A stretch of DNA of 64,000 nucleotides. Source: Coix lacryma-jobi var. lacryma-jobi. Lineage: Eukaryota > Streptophyta > Magnoliopsida > Poales > Poaceae. The notes beneath the pieces were generated by a model. That model was not told where the DNA came from. It did no database searches and saw nothing but the letters and a program-made list of their open reading frames with translations. This document shows positions 20,926-32,710 of this stretch, piece after piece. The DNA lies in NCBI GenBank assembly GCA_009763385.1, contig CM019824.1:143041705-143105704 (forward strand), read 5' to 3'. Positions within the stretch are counted from its first letter, which is position 1, and every line of letters begins with the position of its first letter. The translations under genes were made by a program, and so were the position numbers.

Positions 20926-22386
20926 AATAATTATAAGTTAATGTTAGTAGATAATGTGGTACGCTGATTGGACATGCATGTAATGGATGATGTGTCTCAT
21001 TGATATGTAAATCATAATTGCAAATGCTAGTTGGTCATAAAGGTATCCGTTATGACCTGATGAGATGGATAGTTTGCATATTGAGAAAAATAGCTAGTAT
21101 GACAAAAATGCATCCGATTGTGGACTGATGAGGTAGATAGATTGCATGTTGAGAGAAATTGCCAGTGAGATTTTACTTTATAAGAGTTATATATATATAG
21201 CATCCATATTATTTAATATGGATGTTGTTTCAGTAGATGTCTTGAGTATGTTTTAGTAGTTGTCTTCTACTGTTTCATCATATGCGCAGTTTCTGTTCCT
21301 GCAATAAACCATATATTATGCGTACACATTTCAGTAGTTTTGTCATGTTGTTTCATATGCTGTTATGAGATATGTGTCTTGTCTTGTCTTCTTGTTTATT
21401 ATGATATATGAATCATGTTCACATGCTGTTTATTATTATATTAATATTTTATATGATAACACGGTTGACATAATCATGAATATGATTGTTGTCGTCATCT
21501 CAATAATTAATATCATCTTATATGCCGTCATCATCATGTTAATTTACGGAATTAAAATGACATGAAAATTGCCTTTATATCTAACATTTACTAGCAGACC
21601 ACCAAAAGATAACCAACGTGCTTACATGACGAAGAATGGCTAGATTCCGAGCAAAACAAACAAAAAACTGTCAGAGCTCTCGCCAAGAGTGAGCCGTCGT
21701 GAAAAAGGACGTCAGCGGGTTGCCTCAGGTCGACCGGCAAGCCTTCGACACCATCCTTGATCAGTTGATCGTCAAATCAAACGATCAATAACAACATGAG
21801 GATACAAAAGGATATAAATGGTATAGATGTAAAATGACGACCGGATTATTGTTGGATCCCTTTATCAGCCGTCATCTTTTATATTTATAAGATGGCTGGT
21901 CTTCCTGTAGGAAAATCATCTCATTGTACAAAACATCATCGGTCCGCATATTATTATTAATCTAAGCCAAATTAATCTCGCTGCCTCCAATCCCACGTAC
22001 TTATATTAAGTCCAAACATTTTTCTTCTTTTATTTATTTTTTTATAATTACACAGTACAACGCAGACGCTCAACACATACATATACTCACCTTCTATAAA
22101 CACATACACGCAAACCCTACAGCCTTGGTCGAAGGCTGACTTGACGTGTTGCACTTTGAGTTGTTTCCAACCGAACTGTCTAACAGAACCCTGTTGCCGC
22201 TGCATGTTCCCACAAAATCAACCTCCACTTTTCATTTGCTTAGCCGTCATGCAAATTACATAATTAATATGCTATATAATCACCACCTAAGCTCTATCGG
22301 TCAAATAATAGTAATGATGTACATATGTGCCTGATTAATCAAACTAATGTGTTTAAGACCAAATAATTTAAATGGACAATTTGTGT
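20926..22386. other. AT-rich intergenic stretch
   Basis: No gene found. Two visible structures: an imperfect direct repeat of about 40 bp (21059-21099 and 21126-21166, GATGAG.T.GATAG.TTGCAT.TTGAGA) and a perfect 11-bp inverted repeat with a 2-nt spacer (21201-21211 and 21214-21224, CATCCATATTA). Confidence 0.5.
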
Positions 22387-22633
22387 TGTCAACAGGGACT
22401 TAAGTGGTTAACACTCAAGACACAAAAGGCTTTATCTTGGTTTTGGCCTTGAAGCCTTATGTCATGTTAGCTCCGATTTAGGGTTTCAAGATGAGTTTGA
22501 ATAAGTCGATCCACTCTTAGGGTGCCCTTGCCCCTCCTTATATCTCGAAGGGGCAAGGGGCATGCAAAATTGGTTTTTCCCATGGTTCCTTGGTCGCCAA
22601 GGGAGTGTCTAGGCTTCCTCGCCTTCGCCTTTG
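22387..22633 (+). other. Left flank of element B, LTR-like
   Basis: Non-coding sequence that would have been continuous with 46922 onward before B inserted (CTTTG duplication). Composition resembles an old LTR, but no ends are recognised. Confidence 0.3.
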
Positions 22634-24473
22634 TGCGGATGCACATGCTGTGATCCGGTTTCTTGTGATGAGTGATTGTGATGAGTGATTGTCAACGGAG
22701 TTCATGCACATGTTCTTCGGCTGGTGTTGTGCAGCTGTCGAGCACAGAGACGGTGATCGAAGGCAAGGTGAAGGTCAAGTGCTCGAGTGTTGTGCCGATG
22801 GACCAAGGGCAGTGAAGGGCGGACTCGGACTTGGACTGACGAATTGGTGGCCGGACGATCAGCCGTGGTGGCTGACACGCTGGGACAGCGACGAGCGGAG
22901 ACTTGCGGGACACGGTGTGGTTCGGATCATGGACCTGAGGACACATGTCGGTGGACGGGGTGCACGGGCGGTGCATCCCTTTACGGCTTCGGTTTGGTGG
23001 TAGAGCCCCAGAAAAACCACTGGATGACCGGTTTCCGAGTTTGGGCCTCAAAACTCGGGCTGACAGACGGTTTCTAGGTTTGGGCCTTAAAACCTGGGCG
23101 CTGCTGGGTTTCCGAGTTTGGGCCACAAAACTCGGGGTGGACGGTTTGCTAGTTTGGGCCTCAAAACCAGCGGCGAAGGTCTCGAGGAGATCTGCCGAGC
23201 GGCAACGGCACGTGGCGGCATCTGGTGAGGTCGCGTCGAGGCGAAGCTACCAGGTGTGCGGGCGTGGCCGTTGGATCGACTACAACTACGAGCTGGTCCA
23301 GAATACCCTTAGGGTTTAGCTGGTTCGCTCTGTGCATCAGTAGGGGTAGAGTGGGAATAATGTTAGCATAAGTAGAGGGAGACACCCACCTCTCTCCCTA
23401 TCTCAGTCATTTACAGTTTTCCACCTAGGGTTTCCTGTCTCCCTATTCCTCTGTTGTAGCTACTGAGATCCGTAGAGTGCCACAATACCTCTGTGCTTTT
23501 GGATTCAAGGAAACAGGACCGTAATCCCGTTGTCTCCTCGTGGGGACGATTTTCGGCTGGAATTTTGGAGTGAAATTCGCTTTTGCCTCTTGTTCTTCGT
23601 GGTTTCCTTCTTGCTCTATTTTAGTTCTTCACGAGTTCTCTTAATACGAGGGACGATTTGGAAAACCATTTGAATAATCTTCTAGATCATCTTGAGGCGC
23701 ATCTTTTGACCGAAGGGTTTCTCTCAATTCCTCACGAGCTAGTAGATCGGGCAATTTCTCTTTTGGCCGAAGTTCTTGTCCCTTTTGCCCCGCTTTCCCC
23801 AATTCACCGATTTGGAGTTAGGTTCAAGCCATGATCTCCTAGGAGTAGCTCACTAACATCCTTGGAACTCCTCATAACAAGTCTAAACCTTGGAGCTTTT
23901 GATTCGGAGGAGATCGGGTTGAATTCGTGGAGAAACAACACATAATCGGGGGCATCGGACGCTGATGACGTGGGCATCGGGTGCTGAGTTTGTCACATCG
24001 AACGCACCAGTGCCACGTGTTGAAGAACTGGGATTTTGAGTGAGTATCAGATGCTAGGAATCAGACACTCCGTTGACCATCGGATGCTCCGACGCCTAAG
24101 CACCGGACGCTGAGCTATCACTGTAGCAGCGTCCAATGGTCATGCAGTAAGGTTCCAGATTTCCTGATTTTGCATCGAACGCGTCCGCCACTGGACCCCG
24201 ATGCTATGTGTTCAGCGCTGTTTCATTCGTCGTTCGACCGTTCGACTTTGGATTTGATTTCCAACTTTTGTGTTGGGTTCCTTGGCTAGCCTAGTGTCAC
24301 GCTTTGCTTCTTGGAAGCATCCACCCTATCTCTAGGGTTGAGGACACTACGAAGTTTTGGTCAAGCTCTTGGGGTTGATTTAAGGGACATTGACCGAAGT
24401 TTCAAAAGAATTTTTTTAGGCTCCCATTCACCCCCCCTCTGGTCGTCTTGTGTTTAGCATTCTTGGTCCTTCA
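22634..24473 (+). repeat. 5' LTR of element B
   Basis: 1840 bp, TGCGGATGC...GGTCCTTCA. Contains four conserved-loop hairpins in U3 (23035-23171) and CATCGGACGC motifs in R-U5 (23950-24200). Its partner is 45233-46916, about 155 bp shorter, with many substitutions between them. Confidence 0.92.
23035..23171 (+). repeat. Conserved-loop hairpin array, LTR B 5' copy
   Basis: Four 8-bp stems with 8-nt loops. (1) CCGAGTTT 23035-23042 / AAACTCGG 23051-23058, loop GGGCCTCA. (2) CTAGGTTT 23074-23081 / AAACCTGG 23090-23097, loop GGGCCTTA, one T-G pair. (3) CCGAGTTT 23112-23119 / AAACTCGG 23128-23135, loop GGGCCACA. (4) GCTAGTTT 23148-23155 / AAACCAGC 23164-23171, loop GGGCCTCA, one A-C mismatch that is a G-C pair in the 3' LTR. 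Loops are nearly constant while stems differ yet stay complementary. Confidence 0.9.
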
Positions 24474-24475
24474 AT

Positions 24476-24488
24476 TGGTATCAGAGCA
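24476..24488 (+). promoter_or_regulatory. PBS of element B (tRNA-iMet type)
   Basis: TGGTATCAGAGCA, two bases after the LTR end. Confidence 0.9.
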
Positions 24489-24536
24489 TTTTAAGGATCT
24501 TACACCTTAGCTAGTTCCAGATCCACAGAAGGCGAC

Positions 24537-27144
24537 ATGGATCGCAGTGTTGGAAAAGCACCATTTTTCGATGGGACGAACTCTGCGTATTGGAAGATAC
24601 GCATGTCAGCCTATCTTCATAGTTTGAGCGCTTCGGTTTGGGAGATTTGCAATGCCGCTGATTACGTTGTTCTGGCTGCACGTGTGACTCAACAGCAGAT
24701 TGATGAGCACGATGCCAATAGCCGGGCACGTAATGCTCTTTTCTCTTGTTTGTGCATGTCTGAGTTTGATCACGTTTCTCACCTCACCACGACTTGAGAG
24801 ATTTGGGAGACTCTCATGCGTTTTCATGAGGGAACCACTCAAGTCAAAATCCGTCTCTACGAGTTGCACAAGTGTGAGTATGAGAACTTTCGACACATGC
24901 CTGGTGAGAGCATAGAAAGTTTATTGGCTCGCTTTCAGGTGATTGTAAATAAGATGCGTGCTAACAAAGAGCTTTTGCCGTACGACGATCATGAGAGAGC
25001 TCTCAAGCTACTCCATACTCTTGATCGGCCAGTGTGGGATTCCAAGGTTCAGGCGATCATCGAATCGCCTAACTATGAGACTCTCACTTGCATGATCTTT
25101 AGCAAGCTGAAGTCTAGCGAGATTGACGCCATGATGAGGGCATCTTATGAGAATCCTTCTGGCCCATCTATGGCTTTGGTTTCTGGCTCTTCTGCTAACC
25201 CAACCGGTGGCTTTGCTCTTTCTTCACTTCTCTCTGTCACAGAGGAACAGCTAGAGTTCATGGGGGGGTGATGAGTTGGCTTTGCTTGCCAACCGATTCT
25301 CGCGATATCACAACAATCGCATGAACCGACGCTGTGGAGGAGGAAAAGCTGGATGCTTCGAGTGCGGCGACCCTGACCACTTCGTCGCCAACTGCCCCAA
25401 GCGGAACAAGCAGGATTTTGGCAAGGGTGACCATGGCTACATGTACGACTCTCGCAAGCACAAGGAGAAGTACACCTCCGCCAAGCACAAGCAGAAGGGT
25501 GGCTTCGACAAGGACTACATCAAGCGCAAGTACTTGGATAAAGCCAAGGCTCAGGAGCGTGCCTTCCTCGCCTCGCTCAGTGAACTCGAAAACAACTCGG
25601 ACGACAACTCCATGGCTTCAAGCGACGATGAGTCTGAGAAGAGGAAGGTCGAGGACAAGCTGAACGACCTCTGCTTCTATGCCGACACTCCGGGCTTCTG
25701 CACCATGGCTCTTGGTGATGAGGTCGACAGCAAGCTGGAGGAGATTCCCCGTGATGATGATGACACCTCATAGGTATCACAATATGTCGATGATCTTGTT
25801 GCTGAGGTTGAGACTCTTAGTGCTGCTCTAGTGAGTCAAGACAAGTTGCTGAAACTTGCTGCTAGAGAGAGGAAGAAGTTTAGGCAGAAGTGGGAGAATG
25901 CGGTGAAGGAGCTTGAGTTTGCCAAGTCCACCGTTGTAGTCACCGAGGAGAATGAGTGCGAGATGTGTGGTGTGCACATGACTGACCTTGTCACTTTGAA
26001 AGGGAAGTATGTTGCTTTGGTGGTTGAGGTGGATGAGCTTAGAGCTAGACCCACTTTGCTTGGTGCATGCAAGTCTTGTGCGGGCTTGCAATCTGAGTTG
26101 GCAGAGAAGAATGTCTAGATTGAGTCTTTTAAGAAAGCCAGCTCAAGTAGCATTTGTGTGGCTAGGTGTGCTTTGTGTGAGGGTTTGGAGATGGAGATTG
26201 CTATTGTGAAGCATGACAAGATGCAAACCGAGGAAGAAAACACATACCTTCGGTCCATCTTGTCATGGGTTTCTAGTGCTGAGCCTCAGCTAGGAATGAT
26301 GATTGCTCAGTTCAAGCGAGCAGCTGGAGGTCCAAGTGTAGGTTTTGCTCAAGGGTCGGTGAGTGCTGCTTCTTTTGGCAAGGTTGGTGAGTCTAGTGGT
26401 CTTAAGCCGAGTGAGAAGCCCAACTCCACCAGTACTCCCAAGCTAATAAAAACCCCATCCAAAGAGCCTCTCAAGCCTAATGCAAAAAATGGAGTGTATG
26501 AGGAACCTCCGAGAGCTCCACCAAAGAAACAAGTGTGGTCTCCAAAACCCAACCACTTGAGAAACAAACTAGACACTATGCCACCTATCCAAGAGGAGCT
26601 CATGCCACAAAAATCCCAAGTGATCCACACCAAATACCGTGAGTACCAACAACCCCAATGAGAGTGGTGAGGTACCATTGTGAGCACTGTGGTCGAGATG
26701 GACACTTGAGTGAGTTTTGCTTTCGGCGTAAGAGAGGAACGTCATGTGAGGGAGATGAACAATTCGGACATGTATCATCCTCACCATGATATACATGCGC
26801 CGAATGTTCAAAAAAGGGTTGCTAGGCCTAGAGGTCCAATGCCTCAAGGTCCTAGGTCGCATGGAGGTTTTGCCCGGCAGGATCCTAGCTTTGTAGACTA
26901 CGGATCCCGTGGCGGTGGTTTTGTTTTTGAGCATTACTCCCAACCGCGTTTTGGCTATCGCGGTGAGCGCTCTCCTCCCAGCGGACCATGTTTCCCTGTT
27001 CGTGGTGATCGCTTCCCCCGTAGGCGTGCTAGGAATGGTTTTTCTGCTGACCGTTCTTTTGAGCAGGCGGGACAACACTGTTATACTCCACATTTTACTC
27101 ACCCCAGTGTTGGACCGTATGCTCACCCTATGTCTTTTTATTGA
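24537..27144 (+). pseudogene. Gag pseudogene of element B
   Basis: Starts MDRSVGKAPFFDGTNSAYWK. Order: Copia gag core (24537-25260), zinc knuckle CFECGDPDHFVANC (about 25354-25395), acidic NNSDDNSMASSDDESE stretch, coiled coil with CxxC heads (CEMC, CKSC, CALC), a Pro/Lys-rich segment, a second CCHC motif CEHCGRDGHLSEFC near 26682, and an Arg/Gly-rich tail ending MSFY. Breaks: CGA to TGA at about 24798, an extra G in the G-run at 25261-25267, stops at about 25771 and 26116, and a frame change near 26660. The TGA at 27142-27144 is shared with element C. Confidence 0.9.
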
Positions 27145-27164
27145 TGTAAGTTGATGGACTGGGG

Positions 27165-29548
27165 AACATTTGGTTGGTTGATTCCGGGTGCTCAAGACAT
27201 ATGTCCGGGAATTCCAAGTGGCTCTCCAGCCTTAGTCCTGTTGCCGGAAAGGAGTTTATCACCTTCGGCGACAATAGCAAAGGTTTAGGTTGTGTCTCAT
27301 GGTTCTGTGTGAGTGAATGAGCATTTTTTGTTGCGTGATGTTGCTCTTGTGTCAAACTTGCATTTCAACCTTCTCTCCGTATCTCAGCTTTTGGAGGACG
27401 GCTATGAGGTTCATTTTAAACCGAACATAAGTCGTATTATGGACTCCCAGGGCGATCTTGTGTGTTTGATCTGGCACTTTGGGAAAGTTTTTCGTGCAAA
27501 TTTCTCGGAATCTTTTGGCACTTCTCGTTGTCTTGTGGTTGGATATTCCTCTGAGCTTTGGAAATGGCATAGGAGACTTGGTCATTTGAGCTTCGACTTG
27601 CTTGCAAGGCTTAGTTCACTTGGCTTGATCCAAGGATTGCCTAAGTTACACATGGAGAAAGATCTTGTTTGCCACCCATGTAGACACGGGAAGATGGTTG
27701 CTGCTCCCTACCCTCCGGTGAATCAAGTTATGACTAAGCATCCCGGTGAGCTTTTGCATATGGACCTTGTTGGTCCGACTCGGGTTAGCTCGGTTGGTGG
27801 GAAATGGTATGTGCTCGTAGTTGGTGATGACTATTCGAGATATTCGTGGGTTTTCTTCTTGGCTGAGAAAAGTGAGACTTTCTCTTTTGCACGCAATTTG
27901 ATTTTGCGTCTTCAAAACGAGTTCCCTAAGAACTCGATGAGAGCTATTCGTAGTGATAATGGTACCGAGTTCAAGAACTCAGAGTTTGAGAAATTTTGTA
28001 ACTCTTCGGGTTTGGAGCATCAGTTCTCTTCCCCTTACACACCCCGACAAAATGGTGTGGTTGAGAGGAAAAATCGGACCCTTGTTGAGATGGCTAGGAC
28101 GATGCTCGATGATCATAGGACTCCTAGGAAGTATTGGGCCGAGGCTATAAACACTGCATGCTATATTTCCAATCGCATTTTCCTCTATGCTTTTTTGAAG
28201 AAAACTTCTTGTGAGTTGCGATTTGGGAGGTTGCCCAAAGTGAGTTACTTCAGAGTTTTCGGTTGCCACTGTTTTATTCTCAAGAAAGGCAAAGTTTGAG
28301 TCTCGTTCTTCTGACGGTGTTTTTCTTGGCTACGGTAATCATACTCGTGCATATCGTGTGCTTAATCTTGACACTAACCGAGTCATGGAGACTTCTTACG
28401 TCACCTTCGACGAGACCATGCATTGTCCTTCTTCTAGATTTCAGCTTGCAGGTGATCACGAGGTCGGTGAACCCCTTTTTGATGATGAGGAAGATGGTGC
28501 TGAACAGATTGATGATCCAGAACTTCCTCCACCTGTTGTACCGTTAGGATCTGCTTCGACCATGACGACTCACGACCCCGACCCTTCTACGTCTACTACT
28601 TGGGGGCCGGTCGATCCACTACCTCAGGGTTTGCTAGTTATACCTGAGGAGGCACCAGCTACTGTTGAGGGGGAGGTCACTTTGGCTAGGGAGGCGCCAT
28701 GACATATCCAACAACAGCACCCTCCTCAGCAGATGATCAGCGACATCAATGAACGTGTCACTCGGTAGGTCACAACAGATTTCTCACTTTGCTCATTCTG
28801 CTTTTGTTGCTGATTTTGAGCCCCGAGATGTTGGACATGCTTTGTCTGATCCAGATTGGGTCAATGCCATGCATGAGGAGTTAGAAAATTTTGAGAGAAA
28901 TCAGGTTTGGGTTTTGGTTCCACTTCCTCTTGATTGTCATCCTATTGGGACAAAATGGTTTTTCAAAAACAAACAAGGAGAAGATGGCCATATTGTGAGA
29001 AACAAGGCCAGACTTGTAGCCCAGGGATATAGTTAGAAGGAGGGGATAGACTATGAGGAGACTTTTGCTCTTGTAGCTCATTTGGAGGCAATTAGGATCC
29101 CCTTGGCATTTGCTGCATCCAAAGGTTTTAAACTTTTTCAAATGGATGTCAAGAGTGTCTTCTTAAATGACTACATTGAAGAAGAGGTGTATGTGAAACA
29201 ACCCCCCGGTTTTGAAAATCATAAGTTTCCAAACCATGTGTTTAAACTTCACAAAGCTTTATATGGTTTGAAACAAGCCCCTAGAGCCTGGTATGAGCGT
29301 TTGAAAACTTTCTTGCTTGCAAAGGGTTTTAAAACGGGTTGTGTTGACAAAACGCTTTTTCTCCTCAAGCAAGACACCGATTCTCTCTTGGCTCAGACTT
29401 ACGTGGATGATATCATTTCTGGTGGTTCTTCTCATGCTTTGGTTGCCAAGTTTGCAGATATTATGAGCAGGGAATTTGAAATGAGAATGACGGGCGAGTT
29501 GACTTTCTTTCTCTGGTTGCAAATCAAGCAATCCCGAGAGGGGACATT
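27165..29548 (+). pseudogene. Pol pseudogene of element B, 5' part (PR-IN-RT)
   Basis: Copia order. The protease motif DSGCSRHM is readable at about 27180-27206, in another frame from gag. Integrase spans 27313-28299: the HHCC region (WHRRLGHLS...CHPCRHGKM) and a DDE core (HMDLVGPTR, RSDNGTEFKN). Reverse transcriptase spans 28750-29548 (WVNAMHEELENFERN, KHKALYGLKQAPRAWY-type block, YVDD at about 29400). Frameshifts at about 28296 and 28765 and stops at about 28699 and 29034 break it. It stops at 29548, where solo LTR G inserted; the rest resumes at 42971. Confidence 0.9.
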
Positions 29549-30615
29549 TGTTGACGGTGGAATATTACCAAAATAATACACCCAAAACCCCGTCAACAAG
29601 CTTGGTATTAAGGAAGAATAACATGGCATGACCATACTTTTATCAATAACCCGCTTCACTTGTACATGGAAGTGTGTTTATGCAGATAATGAAGAAATAT
29701 GGCAAAGTGAGTTGGTGGGACCCACATAAGGGGGTCGCCCGACCCCCCCTATGGCCCCACCAGGGCTCTACCAAGTGGCATCAACCATGCCAAGCTCCCA
29801 AGTGAAGGAATATGATCAAGTGAGCTGGTGGGACCCACATAAGGGGGTCGCCCGAGGCCCCTATGGGCCCACCAGGGTCCTACCAAGTGGCATGATCCAT
29901 GTCAAGCTTTCCAAAGTGCTTCTCCATCCTTGGATCACAATTGTGCTTTCTCTCAACGGTGGAAGATGAAGTCACATGGATCAATGGGCCCACAACAAAG
30001 CATCCAAAGTGATCATGAAATATTCCAATGTGACAAACACCAAATGACAAGTGGGGACAACATTTACACACACCAAGGTGGGGCCAACCTGTCATAGGGG
30101 GGGTCGCCCGAACCCCCATGGGTTGCCCGACCTAGGGGTTCCCCCAAGGTGCCTTCTCGTGGAAGCTAAGGTGCCTTCACGGTGAATTAAGCCCAAGGAA
30201 CAACAACCCTTCTTCTTGAGGAGGTTACAATCCGACGGAGGAGAGGGCATGTCACACGGATTGATGACGTGGCAGTGGAGTAGCCCCTACTCCACCTCCA
30301 CCTATAAATAGAGGCCCTCCCCCTCTCATTTGAAGTGTGCATGATGGAAGCCTACAAGCTCAAGTGAAGAGTAGTTAGTCCAGTTCTTAGTAGTGTAGTC
30401 TAGTGTGGGAGTTAGAGTTGAGTAGTGAGCTGTGCTCGGGTCTTCCGGAGCTGTCTTCTGAGGATTCTGGTATAGCTCTGTATCTTTCTCTTTATTTTCG
30501 CGAGACTTTACCTTATAGTATTACTTTACTCTACTTTACTTAGTCCCTACTTTGTGCAATATTATATTCAATATAGTATTGTTGTGCTCTTAGTATGTCA
30601 TATCTTAGTTTATAC

Positions 30616-32698
30616 TGAAGGACCGAGAATGCAATAGCAAGGCGACCAGAGGGGGGGTGAATGGGAGCTCAAAAATTTCTCTCGAAACTTTGGCCTTTTG
30701 TCCCCAAAATCAACCCCAAGAGCTTTGATCGAAACCGTGATACCAACGACCCTTGGAAGAGGGTGGATGATCCCTAGGATCACAGCGAGGCACCACAAAA
30801 CGATAGCGAGTCCAACGTCAAAAGCACTGGAGCAAGTTCGACTCTAGAAACCGGGTCCCAAACGTAGATTGAAGGCTACATCGGGAAATCCCCAAATACC
30901 GATGCTAACAAGTAGCAAAGATACCTAGAGAGGTTCCTAGGTGAACTCTAGAACCAAACGAGAAGTCCGGAAACCAAACGGAGAAGCCGGGAGAGCAAAC
31001 GCACTAAACCGCAACAAGGAGCCAAGTCGCGGACTGTCCGGGCTACAGACCGCGGACTGTCTGCCCAACGACGGACTGTCCGGAATCAGGTGGCGGACTG
31101 TCCGCCGGCTAAAAGAGCAAAACAATAGTGTTGCTGAAACACCTCTGGACAGTCACGGACTGTCCGCGGGTTGCAACGGCGGACTGTCCGCCGGTCAACC
31201 TAGACACCAACAGTAGGAACCCGCGGCCACTAATCTGGCCAAGTCCCCGACGCGCGGACTGTCCGCGGGAGGAACGGCGGACTGTCCGCGACCTCCCAGT
31301 GAGGGCGATTTCGGTCGCCCCTCAGACAACTCTTCCCAAATCTGAATCGAATCACAATCCCGTGTTTCCAAACTTGGAGAGAATGATCACAAGGTAGTTA
31401 GGAGACTATCCCCAAGAAATCATCCGCTCAAATCGATTCAATCACCGGGAAATTGAAAGGGGAGGAGTATGAATGAAAAAGCGCCACGAAAAAGAAATCA
31501 ACCCGATCTACTTGTTCGTGAGGAGTTAGATGAATTCCTTCGGTGGAAATGATCTCCTCACTATAAAGAACAAGTTGATTCAAACGGATTTCACAAAAAC
31601 GCAGTAGAGAGAGAGAGAGAGATCGAGTGACGGGAAAATCACAGAGAAACGAAGAACGCAAAGAACATGAACAAAACGCAAATCAAGTCATCGATCTGCA
31701 ACCGTGTGGCTACCACACGCTACAACAGTGAGATTACGATCTCACTTCCTCAAAATCTCCAGTACACAGAGGTATGGTTCTCTGCGGATCTCAGTAGCTA
31801 CAGCAGGGGATTGGGAGAGCAGGAAACCCTAGAAGCAAAGAGCAAATGACTGAGATAGGATGGGAGGAGGGTGTCTCCCTCTACTTATCCTAATTCTAAT
31901 ACCTACTCTACCCCTCACTAATTACAGAGCGAACCAGCTAAACCCTAGGGTTATTCTGGACCAACTCATGGTAGGTGGTGATCCGACGGCCACGGCCGCA
32001 CAACTGGTAGCGTTGCCTCGACGCAACCTCACCGATTGCCGCCACGTGCCGCCACCGCTCTGCATGTCCTTTCCTGGACTTCGCCCCCGGTTTTGAGGCC
32101 CAAACCGGGTAACCAGCCTTCACGACCAACCCCAGGTTTTGAGGCCCAAACCGGGAAACCAGCCATCCATGGCCTGAGTTTTGAGGCCCAAACTCAGCAA
32201 ACCCGCAGCACCCAGGTTTTGAGGCCCAAACCTGGAAACCGTCCTCAGCCCGAGTTTTGTGGCCAAACTCGGAAACCGTCCTCGCCCAGGTTTTGAGGCC
32301 CAAACCTGGAAACCGTCCACTCGGTGGTTTTTCTGTGGCTCAACCACCAAACCGAGCCGTAGATGGGATGCATCGCCCGTGCACCTCGTCCACCGACACG
32401 TGTCCCCAAGTCCTCGACCTAGGCAACACCGTGCCCGCAAGTCTTCACTCGTCCCTGTCCCAGGCTGTCAGCCACCACAGCTGATCCTCAGGCCACCGGT
32501 CCCTCAGTCCAAGCCTCACGTCCGCCCTTCGCCACTCTCGGTCCATCGGCACGACACGTCTCTACTTGACCTTCACCTTGCCTTTGATCACTGTATCCGT
32601 GCTCGACACCTGCACAACACAAGCCAAAGAACATGTGCACTATCCCAGTTGACAATCACTCATCACTCAGAGACTCGGCATACACCCATGTATCCGCA
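30616..32698 (-). repeat. 3' LTR of element C
   Basis: 2083 bp; plus strand TGAAGGACCG...GTATCCGCA. Holds about ten CGGACTGTCCG-type motifs (31030-31290), a promoter region near 31880 and the hairpin array at 32086-32348. Short frames such as 32259-32711 arise from the hairpin repeats and are not genes. Confidence 0.97.
32086..32348 (-). repeat. Conserved-loop hairpin array, element C 3' LTR
   Basis: Seven hairpins given on the plus strand (loop TGAGGCCC, which is GGGCCTCA in the element sense). Stems: CCCGGTTT/AAACCGGG 32086-32109; CCAGGTTT/AAACCGGG 32132-32155 (one mismatch); CTGAGTTT/AAACTCAG 32174-32197; CCAGGTTT/AAACCTGG 32212-32235; CCGAGTTT/AAACTCGG 32250-32272 (7-nt loop TGTGGCC); CCAGGTTT/AAACCTGG 32286-32309; GGTGGTT/AACCACC 32323-32348 with a different 12-nt loop. 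Five of the first six stems are perfect. Confidence 0.9.
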
Positions 32699-32710
32699 AT
32701 CTCCCCCTTG
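32699..32710 (-). promoter_or_regulatory. Polypurine tract of element C
   Basis: Minus strand CAAGGGGGAGAT directly before the 3' LTR; same tract as in element B. Confidence 0.9.

Noticed and set aside
22689..23319. Overlapping 100-140 codon frames on both strands
   Set aside because: They lie in LTR B; repeated GLKTRA/WASKP-like phrases come from the hairpin units.
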